Of a stretch of 64,000 nt of DNA, positions 12,443 through 21,115 are shown piece after piece (position 1 is the stretch's first letter; the number at the start of each line of letters is the position of its first letter). A program made the translations under genes and the position numbers. The notes beneath the pieces are model-generated. The model did no database searches, was not told where the DNA came from, and worked only from the letters and a program-made list of their open reading frames with translations. Where the stretch lies: NCBI GenBank assembly GCA_016223205.1, contig JACRPM010000007.1:118688-182687 (forward strand), read 5' to 3'. The DNA is from Candidatus Saganbacteria bacterium (GTDB lineage Bacteria > Margulisbacteria > WOR-1 > XYC2-FULL-46-14 > WPAF01).

Positions 12443-12529
12443 GGAGAGGTGGCCGAGCGGCTTAAGGCGGCAGTCTTGAAAACTGTTGTCCCGGCAACGG
12501 GACCGGGGGTTCGAATCCTCCCCTCTCCG
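12443..12529 (+). tRNA. tRNA-Ser (TGA)
   Basis: Acceptor GGAGAGG/CCTCTCC, anticodon in CAGTCTTGAAAACTG, and a long variable arm (GTCCCGGCAACGGGAC) as in serine tRNAs. Discriminator G, no CCA. Confidence 0.95.
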
Positions 12530-12530
12530 A

Positions 12531-12539
12531 TGATATACT
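12531..12539 (+). promoter_or_regulatory. Extended -10 box before tRNA-Ser (GCT)
   Basis: TGA-TATACT lies between the two serine tRNAs and ends 12 nt before the second one, so this tRNA may have its own promoter. Confidence 0.5.
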
Positions 12540-12551
12540 ATAGCTGGGCAT

Positions 12552-12639
12552 GGAGGAGTACCCAAGTGGTTTAAGGGGGCAGTTTGCTAAACTGTTAGGG
12601 GCTTTGCCCGCGTGGGTTCAAATCCCACCTCCTCCGCCA
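12552..12639 (+). tRNA. tRNA-Ser (GCT), CCA encoded
   Basis: Acceptor GGAGGAG/CTCCTCC, anticodon in CAGTTTGCTAAACTG and a long variable arm. The gene encodes its CCA end (12637-12639), unlike most tRNA genes in this window. The next 167 bp up to the gene at 12807 hold no recognisable gene. Confidence 0.95.
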
Positions 12640-12806
12640 GATTGATTAATATTTATTGTAATAAAGAAGAGAAGAATAATTTGTTGAGCCGGAGATTGTT
12701 CTTAATATATTGCTTGTAGAAGCTAGATTATAAGTGCTCGTGCTTGAAACGGTCTTGCGTCAAAAATGTTTCTAATTCATAATTACGAGTTGGGAGGGGT
12801 TATTTA

Positions 12807-13277
12807 ATGGCCGATGAAGTGGCAGAAAAACCAGTAGAACCAACAGAGTCTTTGAGGCCTGTTTCGGGAAGACGGGCGGATGAGCTTATCGAAGCTGTTG
12901 GCAATATGTCCATTGAAGACCTGCAAAAATCTGATGCTGGATTGAAGTTGATTATTGCACAGTATAAGGAAAAATGCGAAGAATGTAGAGCTTCACAAGA
13001 TAAGATTAACATCTTAAGTTTGAAAAACTCGGATTTGATTAGTAAATTAGGTGTGGCTCGAGAAAGGATAAAAAATACAAGTGGCATTGGCATTGTCATT
13101 CAATCCATAAATATTATTGCCGGCGCTATGATTGCATTTCTGACAACTCTTCCGGATGGCTTAATAAGAACAATCTTGTTTATTTTAGCAATAGGCCTTT
13201 TTGTTGTATGTGCAATATACAATTATCTTGTCCGCGATAACCAGAAAGATATAGAAGAATCGGGAAATAAAAAATGA
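12807..13277 (+). CDS. Unknown two-TM protein with coiled coil
   Basis: Not recognised. The 156-residue protein has a charged N-terminal ~90 residues with a probable coiled coil (QYKEKCEECRASQDKINILS). Two hydrophobic segments follow (IINIIAGAMIAFLTTLP-like and ILFILAIGLFVVCAIYNYLV) and a short charged tail. GGGAGGGG lies 9 nt before the ATG. It overlaps the next gene by 4 bp (ATGA), so the two are probably made together. The patch is AT-rich compared with its surroundings and follows two tRNA-Ser genes. Confidence 0.75.
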   Translation: MADEVAEKPVEPTESLRPVSGRRADELIEAVGNMSIEDLQKSDAGLKLIIAQYKEKCEECRASQDKINILSLKNSDLISKLGVARERIKNTSGIGIVIQSINIIAGAMIAFLTTLPDGLIRTILFILAIGLFVVCAIYNYLVRDNQKDIEESGNKK

Positions 13278-13645
13278 GCGTCATAGGAGCTTTTGAAATA
13301 ATTGGGATCAGGGATGCAGGTGATTTAGCTAATGAGCGAGTATTGCTTCGAGCTTTAGAGCCAGCAGATTTACAATATTACGTTGTTATGAACACAAAAA
13401 AGAGCGGGGGTCGCTTATCCATCCTTAATGATAAAGTATTTTGGTTCCCTGAAGTTTCAATTAACGCGGGTGAATTTGTAAGATTGTACACTAAGGCTGG
13501 GCAACGAGACAGGGTAGAAGCGAAATATGGAGAAGAGCCAGCCATCTATCAAAACTTTTATTGGGGTGAAACTGGGGCCATATGGGGGGATGAAGAATCA
13601 AATGCGGTAACTGTTTTCAAGATAAACACTTGGAATACAGCATAA
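13274..13645 (+). CDS. Unknown beta-rich protein, coupled to upstream membrane protein
   Basis: Not recognised. The 123-residue protein has no signal peptide or membrane segment. Its pattern of short hydrophobic strands with LSILNDKVFWFP, AGEFVRLYTKAG and YWGETGAIWGDEES suggests a small beta-sandwich; a lamin-tail-like fold is a weak guess. The start overlaps the upstream gene in an ATGA. Confidence 0.7.
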   Translation: MSVIGAFEIIGIRDAGDLANERVLLRALEPADLQYYVVMNTKKSGGRLSILNDKVFWFPEVSINAGEFVRLYTKAGQRDRVEAKYGEEPAIYQNFYWGETGAIWGDEESNAVTVFKINTWNTA

Positions 13646-13779
13646 TCACATATATGAAATTGCTTAAAGGGTTTCTCCGCTTTCTAAAAATCTCCTAAAA
13701 CTCAAACACAACCAAAAAGCCCCAGGCCGTTCCAAATACAAATTTAATCATTCTCATTGAAATATTTCATTGTTGGGGG

Positions 13780-14520
13780 CTAATTAATTTCGGGGGTTGT
13801 TGCCCCCTCATTTGAAGTTGGGGTGTGTATTGCAGGTGATTCAATTGATAATCCGGATGTATATTCTTGTAGTTGAGTTACTTCATTGCTCAGTGGACTT
13901 GTTGGCACCCAAACTCCTTGCGGAAAATTATCGCTAACTGATATTTTTGGAATCCATCCTAGCTTTTTGGAGTAGTAAACAAGAATCCAATTCTTAGAAA
14001 CTTGATATGCCGCAATTATCTCGCCTTTAGGTATTGTGTGTATCTTGGTCGAATTTAACGAGGGTCTTTTTCTGGCAATAATATCTTTTTCTGAAATATA
14101 GCTCTTTTTAATAGATTTAACTGGCCATTCTCTTAAGGTAATTTCATTATACTTATAATCATTAATTACTTTAATATACATATCATACCCAATACTGCCT
14201 GGATGAAGATATAGTTTTGTGCTGTTATATTCTTTTATTAAGTCTCCTACTGAATCAAGATAATATTTCCCCTTCCAATACTGCCGATCTGTTGTAATTA
14301 TAACGATGCTGCTTGAATCAGTAACTATGGCTATTGATTTATGCCCATCTGCATACCAAAAATATTCAGCGGGATTGTCGCTAGTTTTAACCATAAAATT
14401 ACTTTTGCCATCTTCAGTCCAGTAATCAAACACTATTCTTGCTATCGCGGAAGCATTAAAAATAATAACGAATAAAGATACGCATATAATAAACAGCACA
14501 AATCCAGCCAACTTTTTCAT
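13780..14520 (-). CDS. Membrane-anchored SH3-like protein
   Basis: A 246-residue protein. Residues 5-24 are an N-terminal membrane anchor or uncleaved signal (LAGFVLFIICVSLFVIIFNA). The middle is unrecognised. Residues ~150-200 look like a bacterial SH3 domain (IARKRPSLNSTKIHTIPKGE, then WILVYYSKKLGWIPK). The C-terminus is rich in Ser/Thr/Pro. A role in binding envelope or wall polymer is inferred. AT-rich like the neighbouring unknown genes, and transcribed towards them. Confidence 0.7.
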   Translation of the reverse strand: MKKLAGFVLFIICVSLFVIIFNASAIARIVFDYWTEDGKSNFMVKTSDNPAEYFWYADGHKSIAIVTDSSSIVIITTDRQYWKGKYYLDSVGDLIKEYNSTKLYLHPGSIGYDMYIKVINDYKYNEITLREWPVKSIKKSYISEKDIIARKRPSLNSTKIHTIPKGEIIAAYQVSKNWILVYYSKKLGWIPKISVSDNFPQGVWVPTSPLSNEVTQLQEYTSGLSIESPAIHTPTSNEGATTPEIN

Positions 14521-14679
14521 AATCCCTCACCATCCTAAGCAGGAATTATACTCCTTTTCCTTCTAACAATCTTTCAACAATTAAACACACTCAAATTGGT
14601 TCCGGGCGGTTTCAAACCACCTTGAAACAGAGTTATCCTTCGTGATACACTTCTTTTCAAGAAGGGCTTTAATTGTCTA

Positions 14680-14698
14680 GGCTTCACTCGTTGAAGCC
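14680..14698. other. Small hairpin upstream of tRNA-Phe
   Basis: GGCTTC-actcgtt-GAAGCC forms a short stem-loop without a T-tract, in a 200-bp gap with no gene. It could be a processing or weak termination signal; the role is unknown. Confidence 0.35.
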
Positions 14699-14723
14699 TC
14701 GGCTAGCCCGTGGTATCATATAG

Positions 14724-14796
14724 GGCGAGGTAGCTCAGTCGGTAGAGCAACGGTCTGAAAAACCGTGTGTCGGCAGTTCGATTCTGCCCCTCGCCA
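14724..14796 (+). tRNA. tRNA-Phe (GAA)
   Basis: Acceptor GGCGAGG/CCTCGCC, anticodon stem-loop ACGGT-CTGAAAA-ACCGT and T-loop TTCGATT. It is followed after 21 bp by a coding gene, so it may be cotranscribed with it. Confidence 0.95.
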
Positions 14797-14817
14797 TTTC
14801 CGAAAGGAGCAAGCAGA

Positions 14818-15405
14818 GTGAAACTGGTAAATAAAATAAATTCTAAATTCCTGGGGATCGTAGTAGTCCTGTTTTTCGTCGGGCTGGCGATCGCGACCGT
14901 GGCCAAGCCGCACCCGCCGGGATTGGATGAGGTGCTGGCCGGGTCCAAATCTTCTTTTGACCTTAATTTTATCTTTCTGGGCTTGTTCGCCGTGTCGTTG
15001 ACCACGCTCACCCTGGCTAAATCCTACGAGATCATTTCACGCAAAAAGAGCGCGCTCCCGGCCAGGTCCAACAAAGAGGACATACTCTCCGAAGAGAACT
15101 CCCGGCTGATCTCCTTTAACCGCGGACTGCAGCAGGAGAACGAAAATTTAAAACGCATCCGCAAACAACTGGAAGAATCGCTGGCGGACCGCATGGGCAA
15201 TGAGGACCTTTTAAAGAAAAGCACCCTCAACTTGAGGAGGGAGCTCGAAAAACTGCTGGCGGAAAAAGAAAAGCTGACGCTCGAAGCCAACCGCAGGAAC
15301 TGGGATCTGCCCAAAAAGAGCGAGCCCAAACCTGCCGCGGCTCCCCGGACCAAAGCCCTGAAGAAAAAACCCAAGCCCGCCGCCCAAAAAAGGAAGAAAC
15401 GATGA
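14818..15405 (+). CDS. Unknown membrane protein with coiled coil and basic tail
   Basis: A 195-residue protein. The start is GTG at 14818 with AAAGGAG 8 nt upstream; a longer frame would begin inside tRNA-Phe. Two membrane segments (FLGIVVVLFFVGLAIATVA and FIFLGLFAVSLTTLTLA) precede a coiled coil of about 75 residues. The tail is rich in Lys, Pro and Ala and could contact nucleic acid or an acidic polymer. The family is not recognised. It overlaps the next gene by 4 bp, forming a likely three-gene envelope operon with the exported proteins downstream. Confidence 0.75.
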   Translation: MKLVNKINSKFLGIVVVLFFVGLAIATVAKPHPPGLDEVLAGSKSSFDLNFIFLGLFAVSLTTLTLAKSYEIISRKKSALPARSNKEDILSEENSRLISFNRGLQQENENLKRIRKQLEESLADRMGNEDLLKKSTLNLRRELEKLLAEKEKLTLEANRRNWDLPKKSEPKPAAAPRTKALKKKPKPAAQKRKKR

Positions 15406-15977
15406 AAAAGTTCCTGGCCGTGACTTTCGGGCTTTTATTTTTGGCTTCCCAGGCCCGCGGTATCCTGACTTTTTACCTGGTGGATAATTTTGAGGACGGC
15501 ACCGCCACCAAATGGTATGCTTTCGACCGCGTGAACCTGGCAGTGGATAAAGTTCCCAAGACCGTAAAAAGGGATCTGGTGGTGGAATCCGATGGAGATT
15601 ATCTTCTGAAAGTATCGGGCGCGGCCTCCGATTGGTACGCGGGAGGCATCGGTACCGCTCTTAATGTGGACGCGCGCGATTATTCCCGCCTGCAATTCGA
15701 CGTCTGGGGAAGCTCCGGCGGCGGCAAGATCAAGCTCGAGGTATTCGAGAACGACACCAAATGGACGGCGGAACTCCCCATCTTGGGTAAGGGCGCCACG
15801 CGCTATTCCATTCCATTCACCGCGCTGACATTGGATTCGACCGCCACGGCCGAGGCCAAAGAACGGGTCTTCAGCACCGGCTTGACCAATATCAGCCGTT
15901 TGCAATTGATATTTGTGGCCCCGGCTCAAGCCGGGGCGGTCGATTGTTCTCTCGACAATATCATCTTCACTTATTAG
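15402..15977 (+). CDS. Exported carbohydrate-binding-like domain protein
   Basis: A 191-residue exported protein. The signal peptide (FLAVTFGLLFLASQARG) is followed by a single jelly-roll domain resembling CBM11-like or galactose-binding modules. Features are LVDNFEDGTATKWYAF, YSRLQFDVWGSSGG, KWTAELPILGKGATRYSIPF and the closing CSLDNIIF. Carbohydrate binding is inferred from this pattern only. No catalytic domain is present. Middle gene of a compact cluster. Confidence 0.7.
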   Translation: MKKFLAVTFGLLFLASQARGILTFYLVDNFEDGTATKWYAFDRVNLAVDKVPKTVKRDLVVESDGDYLLKVSGAASDWYAGGIGTALNVDARDYSRLQFDVWGSSGGGKIKLEVFENDTKWTAELPILGKGATRYSIPFTALTLDSTATAEAKERVFSTGLTNISRLQLIFVAPAQAGAVDCSLDNIIFTY

Positions 15978-15987
15978 GAGGTAGAAA

Positions 15988-17202
15988 ATGTTTAATAAGA
16001 TTCTGCTTTCGGTTTGTCTTACCGCCCTGATTTGCGTACCGGCATTTGCTTTGAATTTTGATGAAATGGATTCCCAGACCATCAGCTTGAAAGCCGGCCC
16101 CTCGGATGTGACGGAGGAGCTTTCCATTGCCTGGGTGGAGACGGCGCTTTACCCCAAAAACGTGACCCGCGGACAAGAGGTTTTCCTGGAGGTCAAGCTG
16201 ACTTCCCGGGTCAAGGAAGTGGTCGCTTATCTCGATTCCAGCCAAAGCCCCCTGCCGCTATTTTCAGACAACTCCAAGGATTGGAGCCGGGTGATGAAGA
16301 TCCCCGAAAGCCTGAAGGGCGGGGCGCATTTAATAAAGATGGTCATTCGCGATGCTGCCGGGCGGGCCATCCAGCGCTCGCTCGATTTTGTGATGAACGA
16401 TCCGGCCGAGCAGGCCGCCCTCGAGGGGGTGCCGCTCACGGTGATCAATACTTCGATCGTCACCGACAAAGGTGAGACGGTCCGCACGCTTTTGCCCGGC
16501 GTCAAGGTCAGCGCCGTGACCAAGGCCGCTTTTTATCGGGTGCGGTTGAGCGACGGCAAGGAGGGGTGGGTGGAAGCCCAGAACCTGTCCGATCCGACCG
16601 AAGAGCTGTACCTTTCGGGCCTTAAAGCTTTCAAGGAAAAGGATTACGGCCGCGCGGCGTCCGTGCTCGGCAAAACGGTCGAATACAGTCCCGACCATAT
16701 CAAGGCGCGCCTGTTGCTGGTGCAAACTTACTTTAAATTGAACGAAAAGACCTCGGCTATGGGCGAGCTCAAGGCGCTAAAAGAGATCGCGCCGCTTAAT
16801 CCCGAAGTTGCCGCTTTGTCCGATTCGCTTATCGGCAACGTGGCCGTAAGACCGGCAACCGTGGTCCTGGCAAAAAAACCGGCGCCTATGCCTGCGATGG
16901 CCAACACCATCGTGGTCTCGGACTCGGTTAATCTGGTCAAAGGCGGCAGGACCAGCAAAGGCACCGCCATTTCTTCGGCCCTAGCCTCGGTGCTTTCGCT
17001 CACCAAATCCCTGGGCACCAAGATCTTCGAGGACGGCTGGCAGGTCAGATCCGCCGGGGACGGCCTGCGGGTGGTCTTTAATTGCCGGCAAGAACGCAGC
17101 GGCAAGGTGGAAGCGGAGAACTTCGAGTGGAAGCTCGATCCCGACACCCGACGCGTCACCCCCTTAAATGATAATGCCCGCTTGCTCATGAGCCGCTGGT
17201 AG
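15988..17202 (+). CDS. Exported protein with SH3-like and TPR segments
   Basis: A 404-residue exported protein with a signal peptide ending VPAFA. After it comes an Ig-like beta domain (~40-145), then an SH3-like segment (LLPGVKVSAVTKAAFYRVRL, GKEGWVEAQ) at ~155-200. A TPR-like pair follows at ~205-275 (AFKEKDYGRAASVLGKTVEY). The C-terminal ~90 residues form an unassigned domain. AGGAGG lies 7 nt before the ATG. Probably a periplasmic scaffold working with the two upstream gene products. Confidence 0.7.
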   Translation: MFNKILLSVCLTALICVPAFALNFDEMDSQTISLKAGPSDVTEELSIAWVETALYPKNVTRGQEVFLEVKLTSRVKEVVAYLDSSQSPLPLFSDNSKDWSRVMKIPESLKGGAHLIKMVIRDAAGRAIQRSLDFVMNDPAEQAALEGVPLTVINTSIVTDKGETVRTLLPGVKVSAVTKAAFYRVRLSDGKEGWVEAQNLSDPTEELYLSGLKAFKEKDYGRAASVLGKTVEYSPDHIKARLLLVQTYFKLNEKTSAMGELKALKEIAPLNPEVAALSDSLIGNVAVRPATVVLAKKPAPMPAMANTIVVSDSVNLVKGGRTSKGTAISSALASVLSLTKSLGTKIFEDGWQVRSAGDGLRVVFNCRQERSGKVEAENFEWKLDPDTRRVTPLNDNARLLMSRW

Positions 17203-17206
17203 AATT

Positions 17207-17279
17207 GCCGACGTAGCTCAATTGGCAGAGCAGCGCATTCGTAATGCGCAGGTTGTCGGTTCAATTCCGACCGTCGGCT
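17207..17279 (+). tRNA. tRNA-Thr (CGT)
   Basis: Acceptor GCCGACG/CGTCGGC, anticodon stem-loop GCGCA-TTCGTAA-TGCGC and T-loop TTCAATT. Confidence 0.95.
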
Positions 17280-17301
17280 TTATTTTTTCTCTCCTCACCC
17301 A

Positions 17302-17310
17302 TGCTATAAT
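17302..17310 (+). promoter_or_regulatory. Extended -10 box before tRNA-Thr (TGT)
   Basis: TGC-TATAAT ends 8 nt before the mature 5' end of the tRNA, indicating a separate promoter for this gene and perhaps holA. Confidence 0.65.
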
Positions 17311-17318
17311 ATTCCCAG

Positions 17319-17391
17319 GCCGACGTAGCTCAGTTGGTAGAGCAGCTGATTTGTAATCAGCCGGTCGTCAGTTCGACTCTGACCGTCGGCT
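17319..17391 (+). tRNA. tRNA-Thr (TGT)
   Basis: It has the same acceptor stem as the preceding tRNA-Thr but anticodon TGT in GCTGA-TTTGTAA-TCAGC. The pair probably arose by duplication with anticodon divergence. Confidence 0.95.
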
Positions 17392-17411
17392 TTCCGGTCG
17401 GCTTTTAAATT

Positions 17412-18344
17412 ATGCCAGCCCTATACATATTTTATGGTGAAGAACGATTCCTGATCCGGCGGGAAATAGAGGAAATCGCTAAAAATAATCCCGCCGCGGC
17501 GGTCGTTCACCTGGACGGGATCGGCGCCGGAGAGTTGCGCGAAACGCTTTCCCTGCCCCCACTTTTTAATCCCCAACGGCTCCTGATCATCACCGGGTTC
17601 GATCTCTCGGATGCGGACGAGGGCCTGCTGCGGGACCTTTGCTCTCTGCCGCCGGGGGTGACCGTCATCCTGGATGCTCCGGACGGGCTGGACCGGCGCT
17701 CCAAGATCTTCAAAACGCTCGAAAAACACGCCGTGGTGCGCGAACACAAACCGCTCACCGAATGGAACCTGCCGGAACTTACGGATTTTTGCCTCAAGAC
17801 CGCCCAGGAACTCGGGAAAAATATGAAGCGTCCTTTGGCCGAGAAACTGGTGGAGATCTCCGGCCGCAGCCTGGGCCGCTTGTATTCGGAGATCGAAAAA
17901 CTGGCGACCTATATCGGGGAAAGAGGGGAGATCACCGAAGCGGACATCGATAGATTGGCTACCCGGGAAGGGGTGGATGCTTTCAAGCTTTCGGATGCCC
18001 TGCGCCGCCGCGATCTTTCGGCCGCTCTCTTTGCTCTGGAAAAGTTGCTCGGCGAGGACCGTGAGGATCCGCACGAACTATTGGGCCTAATCGGCTCGCA
18101 GCTGCGCACCCTGCTTAAGATGAAGGTCTTGGGACGCAAAAGCCCCGCCCAGATGGCGGAGGCGATCGGCGGCAGCAGCTTCTACATCAAGATGCTGCAG
18201 GACAGCTTGCCGCGCTTCAGCGCCGAAGAATTGAGCTTAGGCCTCGAGAACCTTTTCCGCTCCGACCTCAATCTCAAAAGCGGCTACGATGCCCGGGTGG
18301 AGATGCCGCTGCTGCTTTATGAGCTGATAAATGTCAAAGGGTAG
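17412..18344 (+). CDS. holA: DNA polymerase III delta subunit (clamp loader)
   Basis: A 310-residue HolA/YqeN family protein. The N-terminal domain has LYIFYGEERFLIRREIEEI and RLLIITGFD. The middle has VVREHKPLTEWNLPELTDF and the C-terminal collar domain contains DAFKLSDALRRRDLSAAL and a helical end. Delta opens the beta clamp in the clamp loader. It overlaps the following penicillin-binding protein gene by 14 bp, so they share a transcript. Confidence 0.93.
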   Translation: MPALYIFYGEERFLIRREIEEIAKNNPAAAVVHLDGIGAGELRETLSLPPLFNPQRLLIITGFDLSDADEGLLRDLCSLPPGVTVILDAPDGLDRRSKIFKTLEKHAVVREHKPLTEWNLPELTDFCLKTAQELGKNMKRPLAEKLVEISGRSLGRLYSEIEKLATYIGERGEITEADIDRLATREGVDAFKLSDALRRRDLSAALFALEKLLGEDREDPHELLGLIGSQLRTLLKMKVLGRKSPAQMAEAIGGSSFYIKMLQDSLPRFSAEELSLGLENLFRSDLNLKSGYDARVEMPLLLYELINVKG

Positions 18345-20007
18345 ACTGCAGGCGCTGATCTATCTTTTAGCGGTCTTGGCCCTGATACTGCTAGCCCGCT
18401 TGATCGAGCTCCAGCTCTTCCATCACGATTTTTACAAGCAAAAAGCCGAAGACCAACGCCGCAGGATCATCAATCTGGCGGCCGAACGAGGCGACATCTA
18501 CGACCGGCGCGGCCACGTCCTGGCCACCACTTTGGACACCTTTTCGGTGGCGGTCAATCCCCGCATCTTTTCGAGCCCGGAGGCGCTCTCCAAACTTCTA
18601 GGCGAGCCGGTGGGCGCGCTCTCCAAAAAACGCGCTTTTTCCTGGGTCAAGCGCAAGATCGCGGTAGAGCTGGCCGCAAAGCTCCGGTCGGCAAAAATTG
18701 CGGGAGTGTTGTTGCTTCCCGACAAGAAACGGGTCTATCCCAAAGGAAGGCTGGCCGCGCAGATCTTGGGTTTTACGGGGCTCGATAATGAGGGCCTTTC
18801 GGGAGTGGAGCTGGCCTGGGACAGATATCTTAAAGGCAAGGAAGGCCGGCTAATAACCGAGAGCGATCCTTTGGGATATGAACTGCCCCAGATGCCGGAA
18901 AGGGAAGAAGCGGCGCATCCCGGAATGAACGTGACCTTGACCATCGATGAGCCCGTCCAATATCTGGCGGAAAGAGAGCTGGCCAAAATACTTAAACAAT
19001 TCAAAGCTTCCGCCGGGAACATCATCGTGATGGACGTAGAGAACGGGGAAATACTGGCGCTGGCCGGTTTGCCGGATTTTGATCCCAACGAGTATCAAAA
19101 ATCCGGTTTTCACTTATGGAAAAGCCGGGCGCTGGATGTCTATGAGCCGGGATCGACCTTTAAGGTGATCACCGCCTGCGCCGGACTGCAGGAGGGGGTC
19201 ATAGAACCTGATGAAAAACTCAAGGCGCTCGATACTCTCGAGATCGGCGGCAAGGTGATCGAAAATTCCCACCCCATCGACTGGCCGGGAAGCCGGATCT
19301 CCTTATCCTTTATGCTCGAGAAGTCCATAAATACCGGCGCCGCCCAGGTAAGCCTCAAGCTGGGTCCGGAACGATTCTATAAAATGATCCGCGAGTTCGG
19401 CTTCGGCGAGGCCACCGGGCTGGGACTCTACGGCGAATCGCGGGGGATAGTGAAGCCGCCGCAAGCTTGGTATAAGCCCGACATTGCCATGATGTCTTTT
19501 GGGCAGAGCATCGCGGTGACCCCTCTGCAATTGCTGGCCGCTTATGCGGCCATCGCGCATGGCGGAGTGAGGATCAAACCGGTCCTTATCAAAAAGATCG
19601 AAAGCCCGGACGGGACCTTTGTGCGCAGCGCTTCCGCGGAGGAACTTAATCGGGTGCTCTCTTTGCGGGTGACCGAACAGGCCAAGAAACTTATGGAGAA
19701 CGTGGTGCTTTTTGGATCGGGAAAGCGGGCGCAAATGAAATATTTTCGGGTGGGAGGGAAGACCGGCACCGCGCAAAAGGCCCTCCCCGGCGGACGCGGA
19801 TATATGAAGAACCATTTTATCGCTTCTTTCTGCGGATTTGCGCCGCTCGACGATCCGCGGATAGCGATCCTGGTTTTGGTGGACGATCCCCAGGGAGTGA
19901 TCTGGGGGGAGACGGTGGCCGGCCCGGCTTTTAAAACGGTGATGGAAGGGACCCTCCGTTATTTAAATGTAAAACCGGACACCTCACCCCTGCACCCCTC
20001 TCCATAA
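18331..20007 (+). CDS. Class B penicillin-binding protein (FtsI/SpoVD type)
   Basis: A 558-residue peptidoglycan transpeptidase. One N-terminal membrane helix (LIYLLAVLALILLARLIELQ) is followed by the dimerisation domain with RGDIYDRRGHVLA. The transpeptidase domain has STFK (~residue 275), SIN (~331) and KTGT (~476). The pattern matches FtsI/PBP3 of the division septum better than PBP2. The protein ends shortly after the fold closes: the last residues DTSPLHPSP and the stop codon come from the repeat at 19982, so the original C-terminus was probably altered. Confidence 0.9.
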   Translation: MSKGRLQALIYLLAVLALILLARLIELQLFHHDFYKQKAEDQRRRIINLAAERGDIYDRRGHVLATTLDTFSVAVNPRIFSSPEALSKLLGEPVGALSKKRAFSWVKRKIAVELAAKLRSAKIAGVLLLPDKKRVYPKGRLAAQILGFTGLDNEGLSGVELAWDRYLKGKEGRLITESDPLGYELPQMPEREEAAHPGMNVTLTIDEPVQYLAERELAKILKQFKASAGNIIVMDVENGEILALAGLPDFDPNEYQKSGFHLWKSRALDVYEPGSTFKVITACAGLQEGVIEPDEKLKALDTLEIGGKVIENSHPIDWPGSRISLSFMLEKSINTGAAQVSLKLGPERFYKMIREFGFGEATGLGLYGESRGIVKPPQAWYKPDIAMMSFGQSIAVTPLQLLAAYAAIAHGGVRIKPVLIKKIESPDGTFVRSASAEELNRVLSLRVTEQAKKLMENVVLFGSGKRAQMKYFRVGGKTGTAQKALPGGRGYMKNHFIASFCGFAPLDDPRIAILVLVDDPQGVIWGETVAGPAFKTVMEGTLRYLNVKPDTSPLHPSP

Positions 20008-20129
20008 AATGGAGAGGGGAATACTATTTAGAACTGTTTCGATTTTACAAGAAAAAATTATGTTATAATTCATTTCCCTCTCCACGAAGTGGAGAGGGAT
20101 GTCCGAACGAAGGGAGGACAGGGTGAGGA
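19982..20129. repeat. Inverted-pair (BIME-like) repeat between PBP and trpS
   Basis: Left unit CCTCACCCCT plus CCCCTCTCCAT/ATGGAGAGGGG; right unit CCCTCTCCAC/GTGGAGAGGG plus GAAGGGAGGACAGGGTGAGG. They flank about 55 bp of AT-rich DNA that carries an extended -10 box (20061-20069). The element supplies the PBP stop codon on one side and the trpS Shine-Dalgarno on the other. Confidence 0.85.
20061..20069 (+). promoter_or_regulatory. Extended -10 promoter of trpS operon
   Basis: TGT-TATAAT sits in the AT-rich spacer of the repeat. The predicted leader of about 60 nt contains the right-hand hairpin of the repeat, so that hairpin could modulate trpS expression. Confidence 0.55.
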
Positions 20130-20134
20130 TGAAA

Positions 20135-21115
20135 ATGAAAAGGGTTCTATCCGGCATCCAGCCCAGCGGCAAGCTGCACTTGGGGAACCTGGTGGGCGCG
20201 CTTTCAAATTGGGTCAAATTACAACAACAATACGACTGTTTTTTCTTCATCGCCGATCTGCATGCCCTGACCACCGGATATGAGAACGTGAAAAATCTCC
20301 CGGAAGACACTTTGGATGTGGCGGTGGACCTGCTTTCGGTGGGGCTCGATCCCAAAAAGTGCACCATTTTCAAGCAATCCGATGTTCCCGAGCATGCGGA
20401 ATTGCATCTGTTGCTCTCCATGATCACCCCGCTTCCCTGGCTGGAACGAGTGCCCACCTATAAAAGCAAGATCAATGAGTTAAAGGACAAAGACCTGGGC
20501 ACTTACGGATTTTTGGGCTATCCGGTGCTGCAGGCGGCCGATATCTTGATCTACCAGGCCGATCTGGTGCCGGTGGGGGAGGACCAATTACCTCACATCG
20601 AGCTGACCCGCGAGATCGCCCGCCGTTTCAACTTTTTTTACAAGAAGGTCTTCAAGGAGCCCCAGGAGCTTCTGGCCGAATTCCCCGTCCTTCCCGGCAT
20701 CGACGGCCGCAAAATGAGCAAAAGCTACGGCAACACCATCGCCTTATCGGATCCCGAAGATCTGGTCCGGGAAAAGGTGAACATGATGATAACCGATCCG
20801 GCGCGCGTCACCAAGAAGGATCTCGGCCATCCGGAAGTGTGCACGGTGTTCGATTACCACGGCATCTTCAATAAGGGCCAGGTGGATAAGATCGCGGCCG
20901 AATGCCGCAGCGCGGAGCGGGGCTGCGTTGAGTGTAAAAAAGAATTCCTGGCCGATCTTTTGGAATTTCTTTCCCCCATCCGGAAGCGCCGGGCCGAGAT
21001 ACTTAAGAACCGCAAGCTCGTGGAAGAGATGCTGGTAACGGGCATGGTGCGGGCCAAATCCGAAGCTACTTTAACCCTGCTCGAGGCCAAGCGGGCCATG
21101 GGGCTGATCGGATGA
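20135..21115 (+). CDS. trpS: Tryptophanyl-tRNA synthetase
   Basis: A class I synthetase of 326 residues. The HIGH-type motif is PSGKLHLGN, and the KMSKS loop is DGRKMSKSYGNTI. The frame is open 12 codons upstream, but that part is the repeat. The ATG at 20135 follows GGTGAGG at a 5-nt gap and gives the N-terminus MKRVLSGIQPSGK typical of the family; ATG 20129 is the alternative. It overlaps scpA by 4 bp, giving a trpS-scpA-scpB-queE operon. Confidence 0.95.
   Translation: MKRVLSGIQPSGKLHLGNLVGALSNWVKLQQQYDCFFFIADLHALTTGYENVKNLPEDTLDVAVDLLSVGLDPKKCTIFKQSDVPEHAELHLLLSMITPLPWLERVPTYKSKINELKDKDLGTYGFLGYPVLQAADILIYQADLVPVGEDQLPHIELTREIARRFNFFYKKVFKEPQELLAEFPVLPGIDGRKMSKSYGNTIALSDPEDLVREKVNMMITDPARVTKKDLGHPEVCTVFDYHGIFNKGQVDKIAAECRSAERGCVECKKEFLADLLEFLSPIRKRRAEILKNRKLVEEMLVTGMVRAKSEATLTLLEAKRAMGLIG

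Noticed and set aside
14767..14817. N-terminal extension of the 14818 gene into tRNA-Phe
   Set aside because: The extra codons are tRNA sequence; GTG 14818 has AAAGGAG at proper distance.
15435..16127. 230-residue minus-strand frame opposite two exported-protein genes
   Set aside because: The plus-strand genes have signal peptides, Shine-Dalgarno sites and operon spacing; the minus frame spans the junction of both.
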